A DNA stretch of 64,000 bases from Marinobacterium rhizophilum (GTDB lineage Bacteria; Pseudomonadota; Gammaproteobacteria; Pseudomonadales; Balneatricaceae): assembly GCF_024397915.1 (NCBI RefSeq), contig NZ_CP073347.1, positions 744,001 to 808,000 on the forward strand. Reading direction: 5' to 3'. Positions 1 through 8,576 of the stretch are shown here, one piece after another. The position numbers were made by a program, and so were the translations under genes. The notes beneath the pieces are model-generated. The model worked only from the letters and a program-made list of their open reading frames with translations. It made no database searches and was not told the DNA's origin. Positions within the stretch are counted from its first letter, which is position 1. Each line of letters begins with the position of its first letter.

Positions 1-485
1 TCGACTGCACGCCAGGGGCAAGCCTGGCCATGCACGCAGGCCGCCCCGGGCTGATCGTGCTGCGCTCGCTGGGCAAGTTCTTTGGCCTGGCCGGTATCCG
101 GGTGGGCTTTGTGCTGGCGCCGCCCGCCGTTCTCACGCCATTGCGTGAACTGCTCGGGCCCTGGTCGATTTCAGGGCCGGCCCGGGCGGTGGCGACCCTG
201 GCACTGCAAGACAAGGCCTGGCAGGACAGCATGCGTGTGCAGCTGGAGGCTGAAAGCAGCAGGCTGTCGGACCTGCTGCGCCAGCATCACTTACCCCCCA
301 CTGCGGGCTGCGCCCTGTTTCAGTGGGTCCGTACCCCGCAGGCCCCACAGCTGCACCGGGCGCTGGCCCAGCGGGCCATTCTGACACGCGAATTCGAAAA
401 TCCTGCAAGCCTGCGCTTTGGGCTGCCAGCGGATGAAGCCGGCTGGGCCCGGCTGGATAACGCACTGACGGAGATCAACCCATGA
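1..485 (+). CDS. cobC: Threonine-phosphate decarboxylase, C-terminal part (5' end outside window)
   Basis: This is the C-terminal part of a fold-type I PLP enzyme of the CobC/CobD (threonine-phosphate decarboxylase) family, which makes the aminopropanol arm of cobalamin. The frame is open from the first bases of the window. The motif SLGKFFGLAGIRVGF contains the PLP-binding lysine and the conserved arginine typical of the family, and the end (LRFGLP) also fits. The stop overlaps the cobQ start in an ATGA, so the two genes are translationally coupled. The N-terminal half lies upstream of the window. The gene could also be a histidinol-phosphate aminotransferase paralogue, but cobQ directly downstream favours CobC. 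Confidence 0.88.
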   Translation, partial: DCTPGASLAMHAGRPGLIVLRSLGKFFGLAGIRVGFVLAPPAVLTPLRELLGPWSISGPARAVATLALQDKAWQDSMRVQLEAESSRLSDLLRQHHLPPTAGCALFQWVRTPQAPQLHRALAQRAILTREFENPASLRFGLPADEAGWARLDNALTEINP

Positions 486-1939
486 CTGCCAGAACCCTGA
501 TGATCCAGGGCACCACATCCGATGCCGGCAAGAGTACCCTGGTGGCCGGGTTGTGCCGTGTACTGGCGCGCCGGGGCATCGCGGTGGCGCCCTTCAAGCC
601 CCAGAACATGGCGCTCAACAGTGCCGTGACGGTGAATGGCGGCGAGATTGGCCGCGCCCAGGCCGTGCAGGCCCAGGCCTGTTACCTGGCACCGCACACG
701 GACATGAACCCGGTGCTGCTGAAACCCAATTCCGATACCGGCGCCCAGGTGATTATCCACGGCCATGCCATCGCCAATATGGAGGCCGGCATCTATCACG
801 ACTACAAAAGGGTTGCCATGCAGGCGGTGCTCGAATCCCACGGCCGTCTATGTGCGCAGTATCGTGCAGTGTTGGTGGAGGGGGCGGGCTCGCCGGCCGA
901 GATCAACCTGCGGGACCGGGATATCGCCAACATGGGCTTTGCCGAGGCGGTGGACTGCCCGGTAATCCTGATTGCCGATATCGATCGCGGCGGCGTTTTT
1001 GCGCATTTGGTGGGCACGCTGGAACTGCTGAGCGCATCGGAGCAAGCCCGGGTGGCAGGGTTCGTGATCAACCGTTTTCGCGGTGATATTGCGCTGCTGC
1101 AGTCCGGCCTCGACTGGCTCGAAGCGCGCACCGGCAAACCGGTGCTCGGCGTGCTGCCCTATCTGCATGGCCTGCACCTGGAGGCCGAGGATGCGGTGTC
1201 ACGGGAGCAGCAGAGCCGCCCCGAGGGCGACTGCCTGCGGGTGCAGGTGCCGGTGCTGCCCCATATCAGCAACCACACCGATTTCGATGCGTTGCGCCTG
1301 CACCCCCAGGTGGATATCGAGTTCGTCGGTCCTGGCGAACAGCCTGGCCCCGCCGACCTGGTAATCCTGCCGGGTTCAAAATCGGTGCGCAGCGACCTGC
1401 GCTGGCTGCGCGAGCAAGGCTGGGAGGCGCATATCCGGCGTCATCTGCGTTACGGTGGCAAGCTTGTCGGTATCTGTGGCGGTTACCAGATGCTGGGCCA
1501 GCAGGTGCATGATCCGCTGGGGATTGAAGGCACGCCTGGCAGCAGTGCCGGCCTGGGGTTGCTGGATATTGAAACCCGGCTTGAGGCCCGCAAGCAGTTG
1601 CGTAACGTGACGGGCACCCTCAGGCTCAACGGTGCCGCGGTGGCGGGGTACGAAATCCATCTGGGGGTTAGCGAGGGGCCCGGCCTGCAGCGTCCGGCGC
1701 TGCAGCTGGACGGCCGGGCCGAAGGTGCCCTGAGCGAGGATGGCCAGATCCTGGGGTCCTATCTCCACGGCCTGTTCGATCAGGCCAGCGCCACCGATGC
1801 CCTGCTGGGCTGGGCCGGTTTTGCCGGGGCGCAGACGCCGGATTACCAGGCGCTGCGCGAAGCCGGTATCGATCGGCTGGCGGACTGCCTGGAAACGCAC
1901 CTGGACCTGGCCGCAGTGGACCGGTTGCTGGGGCTCTGA
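482..1939 (+). CDS. cobQ: Cobyric acid synthase CobQ
   Basis: Predicted glutamine-dependent amidotransferase that amidates carboxyl groups of adenosylcobyrinic a,c-diamide to give cobyric acid in adenosylcobalamin synthesis. The 485-residue length is normal. The N-terminal P-loop-like ATPase segment (GTTSDAGKSTL, residues about 10-20) and the class I glutaminase domain are both complete. The nucleophile lies in GICGGYQMLG (about residues 328-337) and the catalytic His in GSYLHGLF near the C terminus. The ATG overlaps the cobC stop by 4 nt. This is the last cobalamin gene visible on this strand. Confidence 0.96.
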   Translation: MTARTLMIQGTTSDAGKSTLVAGLCRVLARRGIAVAPFKPQNMALNSAVTVNGGEIGRAQAVQAQACYLAPHTDMNPVLLKPNSDTGAQVIIHGHAIANMEAGIYHDYKRVAMQAVLESHGRLCAQYRAVLVEGAGSPAEINLRDRDIANMGFAEAVDCPVILIADIDRGGVFAHLVGTLELLSASEQARVAGFVINRFRGDIALLQSGLDWLEARTGKPVLGVLPYLHGLHLEAEDAVSREQQSRPEGDCLRVQVPVLPHISNHTDFDALRLHPQVDIEFVGPGEQPGPADLVILPGSKSVRSDLRWLREQGWEAHIRRHLRYGGKLVGICGGYQMLGQQVHDPLGIEGTPGSSAGLGLLDIETRLEARKQLRNVTGTLRLNGAAVAGYEIHLGVSEGPGLQRPALQLDGRAEGALSEDGQILGSYLHGLFDQASATDALLGWAGFAGAQTPDYQALREAGIDRLADCLETHLDLAAVDRLLGL

Positions 1940-1974
1940 GTGGCTTGCGTTGCCAATGTCGCCGTGTCGGTCTA

Positions 1975-2316
1975 TCAGGGCATCAGCAACACATAGGCGG
2001 CGAACAGCAGCCAGGAAAGCCCCAGTAAACTCCAGGGCAGCGCAGCGCCAGCCCTGGCGGCGGGGGCGCTGGCGTCGGGCTCCGGTGTGTCCTGGGCTTC
2101 CTGCGCCTGGGCCTTTACCTGCTTGATCTGCTTGTTCAGTTCCCGCGATCTGGCCTTGTGCTGCTTCTTGTACTCATCAATGCCACGCTGAATGCCCCTG
2201 GCGATCAGCTTGGTCTGCTCTTTCGTTTGCCCCGGTTGCTGCGTGGCGCGGGCGACCTTCAGGGCCTCGTCCTGGGTTTCGGGGGAGGGGGCTTTCTGCT
2301 TGGAATATCTGACCAT
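1975..2316 (-). CDS. DUF2956 family protein with C-terminal membrane anchor
   Basis: Small basic protein of 113 residues. The N-terminal block (MVRYSKQKAPSPETQDEA, then PGQTKEQTKLIARGIQRGI) matches my recollection of the DUF2956 family of gammaproteobacteria. A Lys/Gln-rich, probably coiled-coil stretch follows (residues about 45-75), then a Pro/Ala linker and one hydrophobic C-terminal helix (LLGLSWLLFAAYVLLMP). This implies an inner-membrane tail anchor with a cytoplasmic N terminus. The ATG at 2316 was chosen because the in-frame extension to 2355 would need a TTG codon and lacks the family pattern. Function is unknown. It converges with cobQ. Confidence 0.8.
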   Translation of the reverse strand: MVRYSKQKAPSPETQDEALKVARATQQPGQTKEQTKLIARGIQRGIDEYKKQHKARSRELNKQIKQVKAQAQEAQDTPEPDASAPAARAGAALPWSLLGLSWLLFAAYVLLMP

Positions 2317-2561
2317 CGGTATCTTTTTACCCTGGGTGTGAACCTTGATTGCCAAAGGTGACCGCGATTCGGCGTGGCTTATTCATCGCTACTGGTCCGT
2401 GGCTGAGTCAGGCATTGTCGATTTTACGCAAGGGAACTGCTGGCCTGCGAGGTTTCTCTGGGCTTGCTCGGAACATATCGGCAACCTGTCACTGGCCTTA
2501 AAACACCGCAAGAACCTGCTTGAACCAGCCGGTCCTCGCTTCGGTCAGCATTCTCGGACTC

Positions 2562-2777
2562 CTAATCGCTGCTCGAGTCCTGCGATTTGCTCGCGGGCTT
2601 GGTTTCCTCAAAGGTATGGAAAAACATCCAGTAACAGTAAAAAACAAAGCCCAGTGACACCATGCCCCAGAACGGACTGTTAGTTACCCACTCGAACACG
2701 GACCAGAGCACGCAGAATACGGTCGCGGCAACGCGTCGCCACAGGGGCTGAAAAAAAACCAGGTCCGTTTCGCGCAT
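2562..2777 (-). CDS. Small membrane protein, unknown function
   Basis: A 71-residue protein with two hydrophobic segments (about residues 14-30 and 35-55) separated by a short turn with a Pro. It ends in a polar, Ser/Asp-rich tail. A ribosome site (AGGAA) sits about 9 nt before the ATG, and codon use is typical of the window. The amino-acid pattern (N-terminal RETDLVFFQPLWRR, then aromatic-rich helices) looks like a conserved small inner-membrane protein, but I do not recognise the family by name. Confidence 0.6.
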   Translation of the reverse strand: MRETDLVFFQPLWRRVAATVFCVLWSVFEWVTNSPFWGMVSLGFVFYCYWMFFHTFEETKPASKSQDSSSD

Positions 2778-3190
2778 TAAGCTATTCCTGTAAAGGTAAA
2801 AGTCAGGCGCCAGTATAAACGATTTCTATCGTGGCTTAATGGCTGACGTTGACGGGTTAAAACTCAGTCGCCGGGACATGGTCCGGCAGTGTAGGTACTG
2901 CAAGGTTGTCTTCAGTGCACAGAATTGGTGTGCCTTCGCCGACCAGAGCCACTGCAGTCAGCGGCGCCAGGTCGATGATCAATTATGAGGGCCCGATGAA
3001 TGGCAGGCTTTGGCCTGAAAACCTGGCCGGAGTGAGTCGGGCTACCCTGTTTGTCCCACAATTCTTCGAAGAACCAAGTAAAGGGAACCCTGCCAAGGAC
3101 TCCCTTTTTCTATTGGCCGACTGCGGATGCGTCAGGTTTTCGTGCCAACAGCGATCGGTGATGAGGGGCCCCTTGTGATGGCTTAGGTCG
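2778..3190. other. Intergenic stretch without a supported gene
   Basis: About 410 bases between the small membrane protein and the end of iatP. No frame has convincing codon use. The only structure seen is a weak hairpin with a T-run on the plus strand (AAAGGGA at 3080-3086 pairing with TCCCTTT at 3101-3107). It has no plus-strand gene directly upstream. Confidence 0.5.
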
Positions 3191-4228
3191 TCAGGTTTTC
3201 TTGCTGCGCTTGTTCTGGCGGTGCATGTCGACCACCACGGCCACAACGATAATCGCGCCCTTGATGATGTCCTGGTAGTAGGCATCCACACGCAGGAAGG
3301 TGAAGCCGGAGAGCATTACACCCAGGATCAGTGCGCCGATCACGGTGCCGGTGATACGGCCGCGGCCACCGGACAGCGAGACCCCGCCGATTACGGCGGC
3401 GGCGATGGCATCCAGTTCGTACATCAGCCCCATGCCGGCCTGGGCGGTCTTGATGCGGGCGATGGCGACCATGGCGGCCAGGCCTGCCAGGAGGCCGGCG
3501 ATCATGTAGACCTTGATCAGGTGCGACTCGATGTTGATGCCGGATACGCGGGCCGCCTGGGGGTTGGCGCCGATGGCGTAGGTGAACTTGCCGAAGCGGG
3601 TGTAGCGCATCACGATATGGAACACGGCGGCGACGACCAGGAAGATGACCACCGGGGCCCAGCGGCCCATGCCGTTACCCAGCATGGCGAAGCTTTCGGT
3701 GAAGCCGGAGACCGGGCTGCCATCGGTGTACCAGCGGGCCACACCGCGGGCGGAAACCATCATGCCCAGGGTGGCAATAAAGGGCGGAATCCTGGTTTTG
3801 GTGATGAGCCAGCCGTTGACAAAACCGGCGGCGGCGCCAACCGCGAGGCCGACCATCAGCGGGATAAACCAGGGCAGGTCGACCAGGGCCGGGTGAATGA
3901 TTTTCGGCCAGTTGGCATCCTGGGCAAAGGTGGCGGCGACCATGGCGCTCATGGCCACCACGGAGCCGGATGACAGGTCGATGCCGCCGGTAATGATGAC
4001 CTGGGTCACGCCCACGGCGATGATGCCGATAACGGAGACCTGCAGAATGATAATCTGCAGGCGGCTCATGTTGCCCAGAAAGCTCTGGCCGACGAGGAAC
4101 CAGCCGAGCACTTCAAAGAAGGCGGCGATACCGAACAGCACCAGCAGAATGCTGAATTCCTGCGGCAGGCGCTTTTTGGATGGCGCCGCGAGGGTGGCGG
4201 CGGGAGCTGTTGTGGTTTGAGTTGACAT
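3191..4228 (-). CDS. iatP: Sugar (myo-inositol) ABC transporter permease
   Basis: Inner-membrane permease of the RbsC/XylH class, 345 residues and about 8-10 hydrophobic segments. The class-typical GGIDLSSGSVVAMSAM motif (about residues 85-100) and the cytoplasmic coupling-loop region GGVSLSGGRG (about 290) are present. It is last in the ibpA-iatA-iatP transcript and next to a full inositol catabolic set. A myo-inositol substrate is therefore inferred from context, since the family also carries ribose, xylose and galactose. A ribosome site (GAGAGG) precedes the ATG at 4228. Confidence 0.85.
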   Translation of the reverse strand: MSTQTTTAPAATLAAPSKKRLPQEFSILLVLFGIAAFFEVLGWFLVGQSFLGNMSRLQIIILQVSVIGIIAVGVTQVIITGGIDLSSGSVVAMSAMVAATFAQDANWPKIIHPALVDLPWFIPLMVGLAVGAAAGFVNGWLITKTRIPPFIATLGMMVSARGVARWYTDGSPVSGFTESFAMLGNGMGRWAPVVIFLVVAAVFHIVMRYTRFGKFTYAIGANPQAARVSGINIESHLIKVYMIAGLLAGLAAMVAIARIKTAQAGMGLMYELDAIAAAVIGGVSLSGGRGRITGTVIGALILGVMLSGFTFLRVDAYYQDIIKGAIIVVAVVVDMHRQNKRSKKT

Positions 4229-4265
4229 ATCTACCTCTCAAAATTTCCTGAAACGGCGTTAATTG

Positions 4266-5813
4266 TTATTGGGCAGCCAGGTTCATGACTGCGACCTGAC
4301 CGGCTTGTGCGCGATCCAGGATTCCGGTGCAGTGGCCCTCGTGCATGACCAGGACGCGGTCGCTCATCCCCAGGACTTCAGGCATTTCGGACGAGATCAT
4401 GATCACGGCCACGCCCTTGTGGGCCAGCTGGGTAATCAGGCTGTGAATCTCCGACTTGGCCCCGACATCGATGCCGCGGGTCGGTTCATCGAGGATCAGG
4501 ATTCTGGGGTTGGTCAGCAGCCAGCGCCCGATCAGGACCTTCTGCTGGTTGCCGCCGGACAGGTTCTCGATGCACTCGTGCATGTTCGGCGTTTTTACAC
4601 GCAACTTCTGACAGATTTCCAGGCAGGCCTTTTCAAGCTTTTCCTCCAGCACGAAGCCGTTTTTCACGAAGTCGTCATGAATGACCGCCAGCTGGGCGTT
4701 TTCCTGGATATCCAGCGGCAGGAAGCAACCCGTTTCCTTGCGGTCTTCCGTCAGAAAGGCCATGCCCAGCTTGATGGCATCGTGGGCGCACTGGATGCTG
4801 ACCGGCTGGCCATTGATCGCGATGCTGCCGGATGTGGCGGGCGTGACGCCGAACAGGGTTTCCGCCACATTGGAGCGGCCCGACCCCACCAGGCCGGCAA
4901 AGCCGAGAATTTCGCCAGCGCGCAGGTCGAAGGAGATATTCTCAAATATGCCTTCCAGGCTGAGGTTCTGTACCGACAGCACCACATCGCCCAGTTCTAC
5001 CTCTTCCTTGGGGAACATCTGGGTGATCTCGCGGCCGACCATCATCTCGATGATGTCGTCGCGGGTCACGTCCGAAGAGGGGTGGGTGGCGATGTAATGG
5101 CCGTCGCGAAACACCGAAAACTCGTCGGCGATCTCGAACAGCTCGTTCATTTTGTGGGTGATATAGACAATGCCGATGCCCTGTTCACGCAGGCCGCGAA
5201 TGATTTCGAACAGGTGCGCCACTTCCTTTTCGGTAATGGCGGAGGTGGGCTCGTCCATGATCAGGACATCGGAATTGAAGGACACCGCCTTGGCGATCTC
5301 CACCATCTGGCGGTTGGCCACCGAGAGTTCGCTCACCTCGGCATCCGGGTCCAGATGGATATTAAGTCGGTCAAACAGTTCGGCGGTCATCTGGTGCATC
5401 CGGGCGTGATTCACCAGCCCGAAGGCATTGCGCGGTTCGCGGCGAATCCAGATGTTTTCCGCCACCGACATGGAATTCATCAGCAACAGCTCCTGGTGAA
5501 TCATGGCGATGCCGGCTTGCTGGGCGGCAAGGGGGGTGGCCAGGTGGACGGCTTCACCGCGCAGCCGGATCTCGCCGGCGTCGGGGTGGTAGATGCCGGC
5601 GATGATCTTCATCAGGGTCGACTTGCCGGCACCGTTTTCGCCCATCAGGGCATGCACAGTGCCAGGGCGCACGCGCAGCGAGACGTTATCCAGCGCGACG
5701 ACGCCGGGAAACTCCTTGCGCGCGTTAACCACTTCAAGCACGTACTCGTAGGGTTTTGCGTGCGGCATTGCCTGTTTGGGTGATGCCGCGTCTTGCTGTG
5801 ATGGGCTAACCAT
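4266..5813 (-). CDS. iatA: Sugar (myo-inositol) ABC transporter ATP-binding protein
   Basis: Cytoplasmic ATPase of the RbsA/MglA class, 515 residues with two tandem nucleotide-binding domains. Domain 1 has a full Walker A (GENGAGKSTL, about 58-67) and Walker B (DVLIMDEPTSA). Domain 2 has the degenerate Walker A usual for the class (GLVGSGRSN), the signature LSGGNQQK and Walker B ILILDEPTRG. The protein powers the IatP permease. It sits 31 bases after ibpA and 37 bases before iatP, consistent with one operon. Inositol specificity is inferred from the surrounding iol genes. Confidence 0.87.
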   Translation of the reverse strand: MVSPSQQDAASPKQAMPHAKPYEYVLEVVNARKEFPGVVALDNVSLRVRPGTVHALMGENGAGKSTLMKIIAGIYHPDAGEIRLRGEAVHLATPLAAQQAGIAMIHQELLLMNSMSVAENIWIRREPRNAFGLVNHARMHQMTAELFDRLNIHLDPDAEVSELSVANRQMVEIAKAVSFNSDVLIMDEPTSAITEKEVAHLFEIIRGLREQGIGIVYITHKMNELFEIADEFSVFRDGHYIATHPSSDVTRDDIIEMMVGREITQMFPKEEVELGDVVLSVQNLSLEGIFENISFDLRAGEILGFAGLVGSGRSNVAETLFGVTPATSGSIAINGQPVSIQCAHDAIKLGMAFLTEDRKETGCFLPLDIQENAQLAVIHDDFVKNGFVLEEKLEKACLEICQKLRVKTPNMHECIENLSGGNQQKVLIGRWLLTNPRILILDEPTRGIDVGAKSEIHSLITQLAHKGVAVIMISSEMPEVLGMSDRVLVMHEGHCTGILDRAQAGQVAVMNLAAQ

Positions 5814-5844
5814 AACCTAACCTCTCCCTTGCGAACTGTTGTTG

Positions 5845-6783
5845 TTATTTAAGGTAGTTGTTCAGGTTGTCCGGGGTGACCAGCTCAAACGGAACCCATA
5901 CCTTCTTGTCGGTTTTTTCGCCCTTGGCCAGCTTGATGGCCGTGGTCACGGCGCCGGCTCCCTGGCCGGTGGCGCTCTGATACACGGTGACATCCAGGTC
6001 GCCGGCTCGCATGGCGGCCAGTGCATCGGCGGTGGCGTCGATGCCGGCGACGATAACGGAGTCCATGCTGCGGCCCGAGGCTTTCAGTGCCTGGATGGCG
6101 CCAATGGCCATTTCATCGTTATTGGAAATGACGGCGTCGAATTCGGTGCCCGCCGCGATCCAGTTGGTCATCAGGTTGTTGCCCTTGGTGCGATCCCACT
6201 CGGCAGTCTGCTCGGCAACCACTTCGAGGCCCGCGCATTCCGGCGTGGCGATGACATCGTGGATATCCTTGGTGCGCTGAATGGCGGCCTGGTTGGACAG
6301 CTCGCCCATCATGATCAGTACCTTGCCCTTGCCGTTCATCAGACGGCAGACTTCCTGGGTCTGGTAGGTGCCGGATTCCACTTCGTTGGAAGCCACAAAT
6401 GCCTGGTTGTCGGGCAGCATGTCGATATTGATTGGCTGGCGGTTAACGTAGACCAGTGGGATGCCGGCGGCGATGGCGTCGTCACTCATGGAGACGGTGG
6501 CGTCGGTATCAACCGGGTTGACGATGATGGCATCGACGCCCGAAGCGATGAAATTCTGAATCTGGTTGAGCTGGGTACCGACTTCGTTCTTGGCATCTTC
6601 GATCTGAATCTGGACACCTTCCTGCTCGGATTGCTTCTCGATACCGTTGCGCAGGGTCGTAAGGAAGTTGTCGTCAAACAGTGCCATGGATACGCCGATC
6701 TTGAGGCTGTCCGCCATCGCAGCGGGAGCGGCGAGAACGGCGCTGAGCGTGGCGCAGAGCAGAGCTTTTTTGGTGCTGATCAT
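5845..6783 (-). CDS. ibpA: Periplasmic sugar (myo-inositol) binding protein
   Basis: Periplasmic binding protein of the peripla_BP_4 (RbsB) type. The start at 6783 was chosen because AGGAG lies 8 nt upstream and because it begins a clean signal peptide (MISTKKALLCATLSAVLAAP, cleavage probably after AMA). The mature part has the family pattern IGVSMALFDDNF, VNPVDTDATVSM, and VAGIDATADALAAM with the conserved Asp that contacts the sugar hydroxyls. It is first gene of the importer operon. The leader region holds a GGAA-N6-TTCC operator candidate 38 bases before the ATG. The inositol ligand is inferred from context. Confidence 0.87.
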   Translation of the reverse strand: MISTKKALLCATLSAVLAAPAAMADSLKIGVSMALFDDNFLTTLRNGIEKQSEQEGVQIQIEDAKNEVGTQLNQIQNFIASGVDAIIVNPVDTDATVSMSDDAIAAGIPLVYVNRQPINIDMLPDNQAFVASNEVESGTYQTQEVCRLMNGKGKVLIMMGELSNQAAIQRTKDIHDVIATPECAGLEVVAEQTAEWDRTKGNNLMTNWIAAGTEFDAVISNNDEMAIGAIQALKASGRSMDSVIVAGIDATADALAAMRAGDLDVTVYQSATGQGAGAVTTAIKLAKGEKTDKKVWVPFELVTPDNLNNYLK

Positions 6784-6820
6784 GACTTTCTCCTGATAGG
6801 ACTTCAGTCTGGAATGAGTT

Positions 6821-6834
6821 GGAACGCCCATTCC
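6821..6834. promoter_or_regulatory. Candidate IolR operator GGAA-N6-TTCC before ibpA
   Basis: GGAA CGCCCA TTCC is a perfect match to the GGAA-N6-TTCC palindrome that I recall as the IolR site in rhizobial inositol systems. It lies inside a longer inverted repeat, CTGGAATG...CATTCCAG (6809-6836), 38 bases upstream of the ibpA ATG. An identical-type site lies before iolR at 19020-19033. An RpiR-type IolR is encoded in this island. Confidence 0.55.
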
Positions 6835-7059
6835 AGCCGTCTATTTATAATTGTTATGGTTCAAGTCGCATCACCGGGCCTGCGCTGCCGCCCCAGGGGT
6901 CATGGTTATGCGGTCTGTCCATCCTGTGGCCCGAATAACGCAGCAGTGCAGTGTCCTGTGCAGTGTCTTGCATGGTGTTCTGCACAGAGCCTGTTGCGAT
7001 GCCATTGCTTGAACACACCCCGATTCTATGAAATTTATATTCTGATTGGTAGTGTTAAT

Positions 7060-7073
7060 AGAATAAATATTCT
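7060..7073. promoter_or_regulatory. Inverted repeat AGAATA-AA-TATTCT upstream of the importer operon
   Basis: A perfect 6-bp inverted repeat with a 2-nt spacer, within a 23-nt block (7055-7077) that recurs base for base at 18874-18896 upstream of iolC. It lies about 280 bases before the ibpA start, in an AT-rich patch of the 428-base gap between ibpA and the LacI-type gene (6784-7211). It could be an operator for the neighbouring LacI-type regulator or for IolR, or an upstream promoter element. The rest of the gap shows no gene. Confidence 0.5.
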
Positions 7074-7211
7074 GTTTCTGTCGATTCAGCTGTTCCATTT
7101 CCGGGTGCTGCGCTGCCGGAGCCCAGGGAGTACGGGCCCTGGATGCCCGCTGGCCAGCGGGCGCATCGGCACGTTTTTGATGTTGTGCAGAACAGGTGGT
7201 CAGACGGAACA

Positions 7212-8261
7212 TCAGCAATTTTCCGCCGTGTACAGGATAAAGGGCAGGACGGGGGGAGCGGCTGGCGCCGGGCTGCCGTTGTCCCGCTGTTGCAGGGCCG
7301 CGAGCAGCTGGCTGATGCTGTCGTCGGCCAGCTGGCGCAGGGGTGTCGACACGACCAGGGTGACGACGCCATCGATCAGGGCCTGGCGGGCTTCGGGGGT
7401 CAGTTCCTGGATGATGACGCACAGTGGCCGCTCGAGCTGCGCTTCCCTGAGCGCACGCAGCACGCCTTCGGTGCCGCCGCTGGCCACATACAGGCCGCAC
7501 AGGTCCGGCTGCTGGTGGATCAGTGTCCGGGTACCGCGATAGGCGATGTCTGCGTCGTCCAGGCTTACCAGGTGCTCCAGCACCTCGATCTGGGGTGCCT
7601 GCTCGCGACAGTAGGAACGAAAGCCCATTTCGCGCAATTCGTGGCCGACGAAGCGATGGCTGCCCACGAAGATACCCACCTTGCCCGCCTGCCTTGTCAG
7701 CTGCGCCATGGCCCAGCCGGCGCTGCGACCTACCTTGCGGTTGTCCAGGCCCATGTAGGGGCGCATCGGGTTGCTACCCAGTGGCGACAACAGTGCCACC
7801 ACCGGGATACCGCGGGCTTCTGCCGCTTCGATTGCGCCCAGGATGGTCGGGTGCTCGTAGCACACCAGCGCCAGTGCATCGCAGTTTTCTGCCAGCTGGT
7901 CTATCTGGCGGGCCAGGGCGCGGGGGCCTGAATCATCTATAAAGGCAAACTGCGCGCGCCCGAGCATCCGGGGCTGCAGGTCAGCGCGGGTCTGCAACGC
8001 CTGTTCCAGCACCTGGTGTAGTTCCCGGTAGAACGGCTGTTGCACGCTCTGCAACAGAAATCCTAGCCGGTACGGGCGGGTATCGCTGGTGGTGTCCGGC
8101 TGTACATCGCTGACTGGATAGCCCGTGAGCCGGGCGGCGTCGAGCACGCGTTCGGCGGTTTTGTTTTTCACGGGGGCGCGCCTGTTCAGCACGCGGTCTA
8201 CAGTGGATACGCTCAGGCCGGCGGCCCGCGCAACATCGGTTATGGTCGGGCGACTGGACAT
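7212..8261 (-). CDS. LacI-family transcriptional regulator
   Basis: DNA-binding repressor or activator of 349 residues. The N-terminal helix-turn-helix and hinge (TITDVARAAGLSVSTVDRVLNRR, residues about 5-27) are clear. The rest is a periplasmic-binding-protein-like ligand domain (from about residue 65). The ATG at 8261 was preferred over an upstream GTG at 8273, though neither has a strong ribosome site. It lies between the inositol importer operon and divergent iolH, so a role in inositol or related sugar control is likely. The island also encodes an RpiR-type IolR, so there may be two layers of control. Confidence 0.85.
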   Translation of the reverse strand: MSSRPTITDVARAAGLSVSTVDRVLNRRAPVKNKTAERVLDAARLTGYPVSDVQPDTTSDTRPYRLGFLLQSVQQPFYRELHQVLEQALQTRADLQPRMLGRAQFAFIDDSGPRALARQIDQLAENCDALALVCYEHPTILGAIEAAEARGIPVVALLSPLGSNPMRPYMGLDNRKVGRSAGWAMAQLTRQAGKVGIFVGSHRFVGHELREMGFRSYCREQAPQIEVLEHLVSLDDADIAYRGTRTLIHQQPDLCGLYVASGGTEGVLRALREAQLERPLCVIIQELTPEARQALIDGVVTLVVSTPLRQLADDSISQLLAALQQRDNGSPAPAAPPVLPFILYTAENC

Positions 8262-8455
8262 GGTATTGATCACTATTGCTATATTTATGGCCGCAATAAT
8301 GAGAGAAATGAAAGATTATGTCAAAGCGGGTATTGCTGATTTTACGCGGTAAAATTCGGCTTAACCGCAGGGTTGGGTGGCATTGCCTGTCATTGAGTGA
8401 ATGTCTTTCACGCAGCTGGAATTAAAAAAGACATATTTTTCATGTCATTTTAATT

Positions 8456-8469
8456 GAAATAAAAATTCC
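8456..8469. promoter_or_regulatory. Degenerate IolR-type operator before iolH
   Basis: GAAA TAAAAA TTCC differs by one base from the GGAA-N6-TTCC pattern seen before ibpA and iolR. It lies 107 bases before iolH in the AT-rich 315-base region (8262-8576) between the divergent LacI-type gene and iolH. No gene is seen in that region. Confidence 0.3.
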
Positions 8470-8576
8470 AGAAAGTATAGTGATCGGTATGTTTATTCCG
8501 TATGGCGCCAGGCAGGTAATCCGCCACGCAAGGCGCGGGTTACAGGCCGGGTCCTAAAGCTGATAGGTACAATAAT

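Noticed and set aside
2906..3178. Possible 90-residue plus-strand protein between the small membrane gene and iatP
   Set aside because: No ribosome site, atypical composition, no recognisable motif.
4263..5783. Plus-strand open frame of 506 codons opposite iatA
   Set aside because: Antisense shadow of the ABC ATPase; the His/Asp/Gly-rich translation is typical of reverse frames in GC-rich DNA.
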